NCBI RefSeq assembly: GCF_002813135.1 | Contig: NZ_PHTY01000001.1 | Span: 1,917,501-1,981,500 of the forward strand | Reading direction: 5' to 3' | DNA length: 64,000 nt | Source: Ulvibacter sp. MAR_2010_11 | GTDB lineage: Bacteria > Bacteroidota > Bacteroidia > Flavobacteriales > Flavobacteriaceae | In this document: positions 37,227-48,700 of the stretch, one piece after another | How the letters are laid out: each line of letters begins with the position of its first letter | How positions within the stretch are numbered: the stretch's first letter is position 1 | Notes under the pieces: model-generated | Told to the model about the DNA's origin: nothing | What the model saw: the letters and a program-made list of their open reading frames with translations, nothing else | The model's database searches: none | Made by a program: the position numbers and the translations under genes

Positions 37227-38825
37227 CTATTTTATCTTTTCGAATTCACTCACAAAATGCAATTTTACATTCGGATATTTAGATTGTGTCATTTGTAGTG
37301 TAAAAGCCGAGTCAGCAAAGAACACTAATTGTCCTCGCTTATCGACGGCTAAAAATTTTGCCTTGACTCGTTTAAAATCGGCAAATTCCTCACTCTTTGG
37401 ATTCATGGCTTCCACCCAACAGGCTTTATGCACGTTTAGGTTTTCGTAGCGACAGGTAGCGCCGTATTCATGCTCAAGACGGTACTGAATTACTTCAAAT
37501 TGGAGTGCTCCCACAGTTCCAATTACCTTTCTTCCGTTAAGCTCCAGCGTAAATAATTGTGCTACCCCTTCGTCCATTAACTGGTCAATTCCTTTTTCCA
37601 GCTGTTTACTCTTCATAGGATCGGCATTGTTGATATATTTAAAGTGTTCCGGCGAAAAACTAGGAACCCCTTTGTAGTGCATTTCTTCGCCTTCGGTTAA
37701 AGTATCACCAATTTTAAAGTTCCCGGTATCGTGTAAACCTACTATGTCACCGGGATAGGAAATATCTACAATTTGTTTTTTTTCAGCAAAGAAGGCATTA
37801 GGACTGGAAAATTTTAGTTTTTTGTTATGCCGAACATGGAGGTAGGGAGTATTTCTTTCGAATGTCCCCGAAACAATTTTTACAAATGCCAAGCGGTCGC
37901 GATGCTTGGGATCCATATTTGCATGAATTTTAAATACAAATCCTGAAAATTCTTTTTCTTCAGGTTTTACCAGGCGGGTATCACTGGCTTTAGGACGCGG
38001 TTTAGGGGCGATTTCAACAAAGCAATCCAATAACTCCCGTACCCCGAAATTATTCAATGCCGATCCAAAAAAGACCGGCTGTAACGTTCCTTCGAGGTAT
38101 TCGTCGCGATTAAAGTCGGGATAAACTTCATACACCAATTCCAGCTCCTCCCGAAGGATTTCTGAAGCTTTGTGACTTATAATTTTTTCGAGATCGGGAT
38201 GATTTACATCTGCAATTTCAATAGTTTCCTCAATATTCTTGCGGCTATCACCACTAAACAGATTTACATTTTTCTCCCAAATATTGTAGATTCCTTTAAA
38301 ATCGTATCCCATTCCTATAGGAAAACTTAAAGGCGTCACCCGAAGATTCAATTTTTGTTCAATTTCATCCAACAATTCAAAAGCATCTTTACCTTCTCTA
38401 TCCAATTTATTAATAAACACGATCATGGGTATATTCCGCATACGACAAACTTCCACTAGTTTTTCGGTTTGCTCTTCAACCCCCTTTGCTACATCAATAA
38501 CAACTATAACACTATCCACGGCCGTTAGTGTACGGAAGGTATCTTCAGCAAAGTCCTTGTGTCCCGGTGTATCGAGTATGTTTATCTTAATTCCTTCATA
38601 TTCAAAGGCCAGCACGGAAGTAGCGACAGAGATACCTCTTTGTCTTTCAATTTCCATAAAATCACTGGTAGCACCCTTTTTAATTTTATTACTTTTTACG
38701 GCACCAGCTTCCTGAATTGCACCTCCAAAAAGCAATAATTTTTCGGTTAAAGTGGTTTTTCCGGCATCGGGATGAGAGATAATTCCGAAGGTTCTTCGGC
38801 GGTCAATTTCGCGTTTCAATTGCAT
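37227..38825 (-). CDS. prfC: Peptide chain release factor 3
   Basis: This 532-residue GTPase recycles release factors RF1/RF2. It has the P-loop ISHPDAGKTTLTEKLL (about 16-31), the DTPGHKDF and NKLDR G motifs and the RF3-type C-terminal domains, with a length typical for RF3 (about 530) rather than EF-G (about 700). It faces away from the adhesin operon, so the 340-base gap at 38826-39165 carries the control elements of the adhesin genes. Confidence 0.93.
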   Translation of the reverse strand: MQLKREIDRRRTFGIISHPDAGKTTLTEKLLLFGGAIQEAGAVKSNKIKKGATSDFMEIERQRGISVATSVLAFEYEGIKINILDTPGHKDFAEDTFRTLTAVDSVIVVIDVAKGVEEQTEKLVEVCRMRNIPMIVFINKLDREGKDAFELLDEIEQKLNLRVTPLSFPIGMGYDFKGIYNIWEKNVNLFSGDSRKNIEETIEIADVNHPDLEKIISHKASEILREELELVYEVYPDFNRDEYLEGTLQPVFFGSALNNFGVRELLDCFVEIAPKPRPKASDTRLVKPEEKEFSGFVFKIHANMDPKHRDRLAFVKIVSGTFERNTPYLHVRHNKKLKFSSPNAFFAEKKQIVDISYPGDIVGLHDTGNFKIGDTLTEGEEMHYKGVPSFSPEHFKYINNADPMKSKQLEKGIDQLMDEGVAQLFTLELNGRKVIGTVGALQFEVIQYRLEHEYGATCRYENLNVHKACWVEAMNPKSEEFADFKRVKAKFLAVDKRGQLVFFADSAFTLQMTQSKYPNVKLHFVSEFEKIK

Positions 38826-38951
38826 CTATTATTGTAATAATTTTACGCAAAGATACGGGTTGTTTTTAGGGTATCAAAGCCCAATTATTGACAGTTGAAA
38901 TTAAATTTATTCTTACAAAAAAAATAACGTAAAAGCCTTGTTAATAAGGCA

Positions 38952-38989
38952 TATACGTAGAAACACGTATATACTTTTCCTACAAAAAA
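38952..38989 (+). promoter_or_regulatory. Upstream control box of adhesin operon 1
   Basis: It contains TATACGTA and ACACGTATATA, which form an imperfect inverted repeat ATACGT/ACGTAT separated by six bases, followed by TTTTCCTACAAAAAA. The same order of blocks occurs at 55366-55403 before the second adhesin operon. It is probably a binding site for a dimeric regulator. Confidence 0.6.
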
Positions 38990-39042
38990 CCTAGATAAAA
39001 AGCAAAATTTAACGTAGTTCAGCGATTTTTTATTACAGTTGG

Positions 39043-39098
39043 ACTAATAGTTGAATTTTTGTAAGACTTTAACATTTTTTCCTACGTATATTTGATAT
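39043..39098 (+). promoter_or_regulatory. Promoter block of adhesin operon 1
   Basis: These 56 bases match 55457-55512 at 55 positions. The block starts ACTAATAGTTGA, contains TTTTTGTAAG and ends with the -7 element TATATTTG at 39087-39094. Transcription should start near 39101. Confidence 0.75.
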
Positions 39099-39165
39099 GA
39101 AATACACAAAATCAGTGCTGTTGGGGCATTCGTTTTTTACATTGATACACATAAAAAATATAGAT

Positions 39166-39684
39166 ATGAAAGTTTCCAAATCTGTTTCCTCTCGAGGTAT
39201 GTCAAAACTATTTTTCACATCGGTCCTCATGACTTTTTTAGTTTGTATGTTCTCCTTGCAAAGTTTTGCCCAAAACTGTAACTCAAAAATGGTTGTCTCT
39301 CACGATAGAGATTTACAATCGGCCATAGTGAGTCAGCCTGCTAAATTTCAAATGGAGCTTACTAATAATTCAGCGACTACACAAACATATACAATGGAGT
39401 ACGTCAATTCGGCGAAGACTTTTACCTATGAGGGTAAAGCTCCTTCACGGTTAAGTGCTAACAATAACTTAAATACAACCATTTCCTATAATGGTTCTGT
39501 AGTGAACAGTATAAGCGTACCTCCACATTCGACAGTTTCATTTCACGCAATTGTATCAATTCCGGAAGGGACTCCAATAAATAAGTGGGGTGTCATCGAA
39601 TTAAAAGCAAAAAACAGCAAATGCTCCGAAGGGACTCTTTCATCTCTTTTAAAGGTGTTGAGCAGGGATCCATCTGAAAACTAA
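39166..39684 (+). CDS. Small secreted protein leading adhesin operon 1
   Basis: This protein is 172 residues from the ATG at 39166; the frame is open from 39097, but that ATG is at or before the predicted transcription start, so it is unlikely to be used. A long signal peptide (hydrophobic part about 16-31) ends near SFAQ. The mature part (about 140 residues) is beta-rich, with a Cys near each end (QNCNSK and SKCSEG), and resembles an immunoglobulin/fibronectin-like sandwich (VSQPAKFQMELTNNSATTQ, SVPPHSTVSFHAIVSIPEGT). I do not recognise the family. It lies 59 bases before the giant adhesin gene and is probably a subunit or helper of that adhesin. Confidence 0.6.
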   Translation: MKVSKSVSSRGMSKLFFTSVLMTFLVCMFSLQSFAQNCNSKMVVSHDRDLQSAIVSQPAKFQMELTNNSATTQTYTMEYVNSAKTFTYEGKAPSRLSANNNLNTTISYNGSVVNSISVPPHSTVSFHAIVSIPEGTPINKWGVIELKAKNSKCSEGTLSSLLKVLSRDPSEN

Positions 39685-39743
39685 TATTAGGACTTGGTCC
39701 AAAAGGATAAGACTTACTAGGTTTCAACCTAAAAACTCATTTT

Positions 39744-42700
39744 ATGAAAAAGCAACTACCTTCCAAAATTAATAATTACATAAAAGCAGTTTTTTTACTA
39801 CTTGCTTTTTTTGTATTTAACACTGCACCGCTTTTTGCCCAGACTATAACACTAAACAAGACTGCGGTAGCAAGTAATGTTTGTAATCAATTCGATATTT
39901 CCTTGACGGTTACCGGGAATCCACCTCCACTAGCACAGGATGTGATTCTTGTAATTGACCGGTCCGGAAGTATGGGAGGAGATCCTATTATGCACGCGAA
40001 AAACGCGGCGGTCTCTTTCGTCAATAATATATTCGCACCGGCGAACAACCCTACAGGAAATAATAGAGTGGGGATTGTCTCTTATTCCACTTCAGGAACA
40101 CTTGAAATTGGTTTGCGAAACTCAACATTTCAAGCTGCAATTATAGCTGAAATCAATAGTCTGGTAGCTTCCGGTGGAACAAACATTGCAAGTGCCATGG
40201 ATGTTGCCGACAATGAGATGACAGCCAATGGAGTTTTTAATTGCGCTACAGGTAGAAGTATTTTGCTTTTAACCGATGGTGTTACTAACAGAAGATTAAA
40301 CGGAAGTACTTGTAGCGGAACCCCTTCGCCACCATTCCCGGCTGGGAATTCTGCATGTATGGATGATGCTATTAGTGAAGGGCAAGGAGCACAAACTACC
40401 CCCATAGGAAATCCTTCAGTAATATATAATCAAAAAATATTCTCGGTTGGACTTTTTGGAGATATCTCCGGAAATGCTCAAGCAGCTGCAACTTATACAC
40501 TGGATCAAATTCAGAACGGGGGCCTTTTCACAACCGAAGCAGCGGCCGATTTAACCGGAATTTATAATACTATTCTAGGACAATTAGCACTGGCAGCAAA
40601 GGACGCCATTGTAACAGATGCATTAGGAACTGGATTCCAAATGGTATCCGGTACGCTTAGCGACCCTGTAAATGCATCATACAATAGCGGTACTAATACC
40701 ATTACCTGGGATCTAGGCGATGTTTCTAATGAGACACGAACACTTACATATCGTATTGCAGCGGTTGGAATGCAAGGTTGTGGAATACAAAATTCCGGAT
40801 CGAGTCAAATGTCATTCATTAATGCTTCCTGTAATCCGCAAGTACTACCATTTCCTAACCCACAGATTTGTGTGCCGTGTCCGATTATTTCAGACCCAGT
40901 TATAGATCAGGTAGATTGTACAAAGACTATAAATTATTCGGCTTCATTTAATCCGGGAGACTGTACACCTTTCTCAGTAGGATTTGTTTGGGAATTCTTC
41001 CTTAATAACACTTCTGTTGGTACTGTTTCAGGGAATACTATAGGAGATCTCTCAGGAGCTTTTACGTATACGGGAGCTAATCCGTTTCAAGGAGACTTCA
41101 GAGCCGAACTAACCTATAATGGTACTTATAATAATAATTGTAATCTACCTCCGGTGACTGTAGATTCTGATATTCAAATTTATTTACCACCTAATGCACC
41201 GGTGAGTGGCGGAAATCAAACGGCTTGTGCGGCTACACCAATTCAAACATTAACTGCTGTCGCTACTGTTTTGCCAAACCAAAGTGTTGTCTGGTATGAT
41301 ATGGCAAATGGCGGGAATGTTGTTTCTCCTACCTTAAACACTATAGGTAGTATTACATATTGGGCTGAAACAGTTGATAATACCAGTGGATGTTCAAGTT
41401 TATCTAGAACTCCGGTATCATTAACTCTGTATAATTGTGCAATTAATATTGAAAAAACTGCGAGTCCTAACGACCCTGCAAATTGTAACCCAATTGCTCC
41501 GGGACAACCCATAAATTATACATTTACCGTTACTAACATTGGAAACGTTGCAATTACCAATGTGGAAGTAAATGACCCATTAATCGATCCGGTAAATCCT
41601 ATTCCCGGTCCGGCAAGTGGAGATACCAATAATAATAATGCATTAGACCTTAATGAAGTTTGGACTTACAATGCATCTTATATAGTACAGCAATCTGATA
41701 TTATAACCGGTCAGGTAGTAAATACTGCCGATGTGGACGGGACTGTAACAGGTTCTTCTTCCTCTTATAATGTTCATGACGAAGATTCTGAAACCGTGAT
41801 TTTATGTCAAAATGCTGAAATTTCCATAACGAAAGCAAGTACGAGTGCTACAGGTAATTGTATCAATTTTACTGAAAATGATATCATAAGTTACACATTC
41901 GTCGTAACCAATGAAGGTGATGTTGATATTTCAAATGTTGTAGTAACAGATCCAATTTTGGGTGGTGTTATTGCAGGCCCTGCTAGTGGTGATACTAACA
42001 ATAATGGAGTGCTGAATGTTGGTGAAGTATGGAATTATGCCGCAAATTATTCAGTTACTCAATTGGATATTGATAATGGTTCGGTTGTAAACACTTCCGA
42101 GGTAAATGGTACAACAGCTTTAGGTCCGGTAAATGATCCTAGTAATCAAGTTACCGTATTAATTTGTCAAACTCCGGACATCGCCATTGTAAAAACAAAC
42201 GATCAAATACCCGGTCAAAACAACTGTGTTGATTTGTCAGAGGGTGATACTGTGACCTATACTTTTACAGTAACCAACGAAGGAAACCTATCCATTGACA
42301 ATGTGGTTGTAACAGATCCACTGGTTGGACTATCTGTTATTGCCGGTCCAACGGGTGATACAGGAGCCGACGGCATCTTAGGCTTAACAGAGGTTTGGAC
42401 TTATACCGCTACTTATGTGGTAACTCAAGATGATGTTGATGCAGGTCAGATAACCAATCAGGCGACAGTCAATGGACTGGCAATGAACCCTGCGGACACT
42501 CCGGTGAGTGATCTATCAGGATCTACTACCACTACGGACGATGCGACGGTGATTGTAATTTGTCAAACTCCGGACATCGCTATTGTAAAAACAAACGATC
42601 AAATACCCGGTCAAAACAACTGTGTTGATTTGTCAGAGGGTGATACTGTGACCTATACTTTTACAGTAACCAACGAAGGAAACCTATCCATTGACAATGT

Positions 42701-45700
42701 GGTTGTAACAGATCCACTGGTTGGACTATCTGTTATTGCCGGTCCAACGGGTGATACAGGAGCCGACGGCATCTTAGGCTTAACAGAGGTTTGGACTTAT
42801 ACTGCAACTTATGTGGTAACTCAAGATGATGTTGATGCAGGTCAGATAACCAATCAGGCGACAGTCAATGGACTGGCAATGAACCCTGCGGACACTCCGG
42901 TGAGTGATCTATCAGGATCTACTACCACTACGGACGATGCGACGGTGATTGTAATTTGTCAAACTCCGGACATCGCTATTGTAAAAACAAACGATCAAAT
43001 ACCCGGTCAAAACAACTGTGTTGATTTGTCAGAGGGTGATACTGTGACCTATACCTTTACAGTAACCAACGAAGGAAACCTATCCATTGACAATGTGGTT
43101 GTAACAGATCCACTGGTTGGACTATCTGTTATTGCCGGTCCAACGGGTGATACAGGAGCCGACGGCATCTTAGGCTTAACAGAGGTTTGGACTTATACCG
43201 CTACTTATGTGGTAACACAGGATGATGTTGATGCAGGTCAGATAACCAATCAGGCGACAGTCAATGGACTGGCAATGAACCCTGCGAACACTCCGGTGAG
43301 TGATCTATCAGGATCTACTACCACTACGGACGATGCAACGGTGATTGTAATTTGTCAAACTCCGGACATCGCTATTGTAAAAACAAACGATCAAATACCC
43401 GGTCAAAACAACTGTGTTGATTTGTCAGAGGGTGATACTGTGACCTATACTTTTACAGTAACCAACGAAGGAAACCTATCCATTGACAATGTGGTTGTAA
43501 CAGATCCACTGGTTGGACTATCTGTTATTGCCGGTCCAACGGGTGATACAGGAGCCGACGGCATCTTAGGCTTAACAGAGGTTTGGACTTATACCGCTAC
43601 TTATGTGGTAACACAGGATGATGTTGATGCAGGTCAGATAACCAATCAGGCGACAGTCAATGGACTGGCAATGAACCCTGCGGACACTCCGGTGAGTGAT
43701 CTATCAGGATCTACTACCACTACGGACGATGCGACGGTGATTGTAATTTGTCAAACTCCGGACATCGCTATTGTAAAAACAAACGATCAAATACCCGGTC
43801 AAAACAACTGTGTTGATTTGTCAGAGGGTGATACTGTGACCTATACCTTTACAGTAACCAACGAAGGAAACCTATCCATTGACAATGTGGTTGTAACAGA
43901 TCCACTGGTTGGACTATCTGTTATTGCCGGTCCAACGGGTGATACAGGAGCCGACGGAATCTTAGGCTTAACAGAGGTTTGGACTTATACTGCAACTTAT
44001 GTGGTAACTCAGGATGATGTTGATGCAGGTCAGATAACCAATCAGGCGACAGTCAATGGACTGGCAATGAACCCTGCGGACACTCCGGTGAGTGATCTAT
44101 CAGGATCTACTACCACTACGGACGATGCGACGGTGATTGTAATTTGTCAAACTCCGGACATCGCTATTGTAAAAACAAACGATCAAATACCCGGTCAAAA
44201 CAACTGTGTTGACTTGTCAGAGGGTGATACTGTGACCTATACCTTTACAGTAACCAACGAAGGAAACCTATCCATTGACAATGTGGTTGTAACAGATCCG
44301 CTGGTTGGACTATCTGTTATTGCCGGTCCAACGGGTGATACTGGAGCCGACGGAATCTTAGGCTTAACAGAGGTTTGGACCTATACAGCTACTTATGTGG
44401 TAACACAGGATGATGTTGATGCAGGTCAGATAACCAATCAGGCGACAGTCAATGGACTGGCAATGAACCCTGCGGACACTCCGGTGAGTGATCTATCAGG
44501 ATCTACTACCACTACGGACGATGCGACGGTGATTGTAATTTGTCAAACTCCGGACATCGCTATTGTAAAAACAAACGATCAAATACCCGGTCAAAACAAC
44601 TGTGTTGACTTGTCAGAGGGTGATACTGTGACCTATACCTTTACAGTAACCAACGAAGGAAACCTATCCATTGACAATGTGGTTGTAACAGATCCGCTGG
44701 TTGGACTATCTGTTATTGCCGGTCCAACGGGTGATACAGGAGCCGACGGCATCTTAGGCTTAACAGAGGTTTGGACCTATACCGCTACTTATGTGGTAAC
44801 ACAGGATGATGTTGATGCAGGTCAGATAACCAATCAGGCGACAGTCAATGGACTGGCAATGAACCCTGCGAACACTCCGGTGAGTGATCTATCAGGATCT
44901 ACTACCACTACGGACGATGCAACGGTGATTGTAATTTGTCAAACTCCGGACATCGCTATTGTAAAAACAAACGATCAAATACCCGGTCAAAACAACTGTG
45001 TTGACTTGTCAGAGGGTGATACTGTGACCTATACCTTTACAGTAACCAACGAAGGAAACCTATCCATTGACAATGTGGTTGTAACAGATCCACTGGTTGG
45101 ACTATCTGTTATTGCCGGTCCAACGGGTGATACAGGAGCCGACGGCATCTTAGGCTTAACAGAGGTTTGGACCTATACTGCAACTTATGTGGTAACACAG
45201 GATGATGTTGATGCAGGTCAGATAACCAATCAGGCGACAGTCAATGGACTGGCAATGAACCCTGCGAACACTCCGGTGAGTGATCTATCAGGATCTACTA
45301 CCACTACGGACGATGCAACGGTGATTGTAATTTGTCAAACTCCGGACATCGCTATTGTAAAAACAAACGATCAAATACCCGGTCAAAACAACTGTGTTGA
45401 TTTGTCAGAGGGTGATACTGTTACTTATACCTTTACAGTAACCAACGAAGGAAATCTATCCATTGACAATGTGGTTGTAACAGATCCACTGGTTGGACTA
45501 TCTGTTATTGCCGGTCCAACGGGTGATACAGGAGCCGACGGAATCTTAGGCTTAACAGAGGTTTGGACTTATACTGCAACTTATGTGGTAACTCAGGATG
45601 ATGTTGATGCAGGTCAGATAACCAATCAGGCGACAGTCAATGGACTGGCAATGAACCCTGCGGACACTCCGGTGAGTGATCTATCAGGATCTACTACCAC

Positions 45701-48700
45701 TACGGACGATGCGACGGTGATTGTAATTTGTCAAACTCCGGACATCGCTATTGTAAAAACAAACGATCAAATACCCGGTCAAAACAACTGTGTTGACTTG
45801 TCAGAGGGTGATACTGTGACCTATACCTTTACAGTAACCAACGAAGGAAACCTATCCATTGACAATGTGGTTGTAACAGATCCGCTGGTTGGACTATCTG
45901 TTATTGCCGGTCCAACGGGTGATACAGGAGCCGACGGCATCTTAGGCTTAACAGAGGTTTGGACCTATACCGCTACTTATGTGGTAACACAGGATGATGT
46001 TGATGCAGGTCAGATAACCAATCAGGCGACAGTCAATGGACTGGCAATGAATCCTGCGGACACTCCGGTGAGTGATCTATCAGGATCTACTACCACTACG
46101 GACGATGCAACGGTGATTGTAATTTGTCAAACTCCGGACATCGCTATTGTAAAAACAAACGATCAAATACCCGGTCAAAACAACTGTGTTGACTTATCAG
46201 AGGGTGATACTGTGACTTATACCTTTACAGTAACCAACGAAGGAAACCTATCCATTGACAATGTGGTTGTAACAGATCCACTGGTTGGACTATCTGTTAT
46301 TGCCGGTCCAACGGGTGATACTGGAGCCGACGGAATCTTAGGCTTAACAGAGGTTTGGACCTATACAGCTACTTATGTGGTAACACAGGATGATGTTGAT
46401 GCAGGTCAGATAACCAATCAGGCGACAGTCAATGGACTGGCAATGAATCCTGCGAACACTCCGGTGAGTGATCTATCAGGATCTACTACCACTACGGACG
46501 ATGCAACGGTGATTGTAATTTGTCAAACTCCGGACATCGCAATAGTTAAGACACATAATCAGACGCCAACAGGTGGTAATAATTGTATAGATTTAAGTGT
46601 TGGACAAGATATATCATATACTTTCACAGTGACCAACGAGGGCAATCTATCGATTGATAATGTGGTTGTAACCGATCCGTTACCTGGATTATCTGCGATA
46701 ACTTTTATTGGAGGAGATGCCGATAATGATCAAGTTTTAGATTTAAATGAAATATGGACATATAATGCGGTATACACTGTTACTCAGGATGATATAGATT
46801 TAGGTAGTATTACAAATCAAGCTACCGTTAACGGTACGGCAATGAACCCTGCGAACACTCCGGTGAGTGATATTTCTGGAAGCACGGTAACAACCGATGA
46901 TCCTACGGTAATAATAATATGTCAGAACCCTGCAATTGCAATTGTAAAAGAGGCGAGTTATGACGACGGAGGCGATTGTTCTGATCCTGGAGAATTGATT
47001 AACTATACATTCACAGTGACCAATGAAGGTAATGTGAGTCTATCAAATATTGTAGTAACCGATCCATTATTAGGTGGCGTAGTTGCTGGTCCCGATTCAG
47101 GAGATACCGACAACGACGGAGAATTGGATGTAACTGAGGTGTGGATTTACACAGGAAGTTATGCCATCACTCAGGATGACATTGACAATGGAGAGGTAAT
47201 CAACCAGGCTACTGTTACAGGTATTGCACCGGATCAGTCTCAGGTAAGTGATCTTTCAGGATCTACTACCACTACGGATGATGAAACCACTACAACACTA
47301 TGTCAGGAACCAATTATTGCAATTGTAAAAGAGGCGAGTTATGACGATGGTGGCGATTGTTCCGATCCTGGAGAATTGATTAACTATACATTCACAGTAA
47401 CCAATGAAGGTAATGTGAGTCTATCGAATATTGTAGTAACCGATCCATTATTAGGTGGCGTAGTTGCCGGTCCCGATTCAGGAGATACCGACAATGACGG
47501 AGAATTGGATGTAACCGAGGTGTGGATTTACACAGGAAGTTATGCCATCACTCAGGATGACATCGACAATGGAGAGGTAATCAACCAGGCGACTGTTACA
47601 GGTATTGCACCGGATCAGTCTCAGGTAAGTGATCTTTCAGGATCTACTACCGCTACGGATGATGAAACCACTACAACACTATGTCAGGAACCAATTATTG
47701 CAATTGTAAAAGAGGCGAGTTATGACGATGGTGGCGATTGTTCCGATCCGGGAGAATTGATTAACTATACATTCACAGTAACCAATGAAGGTAATGTGAG
47801 TTTATCGAATATTGTAGTAACCGATCCATTATTAGGTGGCGTAGTTGCCGGTCCCGATTCAGGAGATACCGACAATGACGGAGAATTGGATGTAACCGAG
47901 GTGTGGATTTACACAGGAAGTTATGCCATCACTCAGGATGACATCGACAATGGAGAGGTAATCAACCAGGCTACTGTTACAGGTATTGCACCGGATCAGT
48001 CTCAGGTAAGTGATCTTTCAGGATCTACTACCACTACGGATGATGAAACCACTACAACACTATGTCAGGAACCAATTATTGCAATTGTAAAAGAGGCGAG
48101 CTATGACGACGGTGGCGATTGTTCCGATCCGGGAGAATTGATTAACTATACATTCACAGTGACCAATGAAGGTAATGTGAGTTTATCGAATATTGTAGTA
48201 ACCGATCCATTATTAGGTGGCGTAGTTGCCGGTCCCGATTCAGGAGATACCGACAATGACGGAGAATTGGATGTAACCGAGGTGTGGATTTACACAGGAA
48301 GTTATGCCATCACTCAGGATGACATCGACAATGGAGAGGTAATCAACCAGGCGACTGTTACAGGTATTGCACCGGATCAGTCTCAGGTAAGTGATCTTTC
48401 AGGATCTACTACCACTACGGATGATGAAACCACTACAACACTATGTCAGGAACCAATTATTGCAATTGTAAAAGAGGCGAGCTATGACGACGGTGGCGAT
48501 TGTTCCGATCCGGGAGAATTGATTAACTATACATTCACAGTGACCAATGAAGGTAATGTGAGTTTATCGAATATTGTAGTAACCGATCCATTATTAGGTG
48601 GCGTAGTTGCCGGTCCCGATTCAGGAGATACCGACAATGACGGAGAATTGGATGTAACTGAGGTGTGGATTTACACAGGAAGTTATGCCATCACTCAGGA

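Noticed and set aside
39097-39165. ATG at 39097 as start of the small gene in operon 1
   Set aside because: It is two bases after the -7 element at 39087-39094, at or before the expected transcription start; the ATG at 39166 gives a normal leader and signal peptide.
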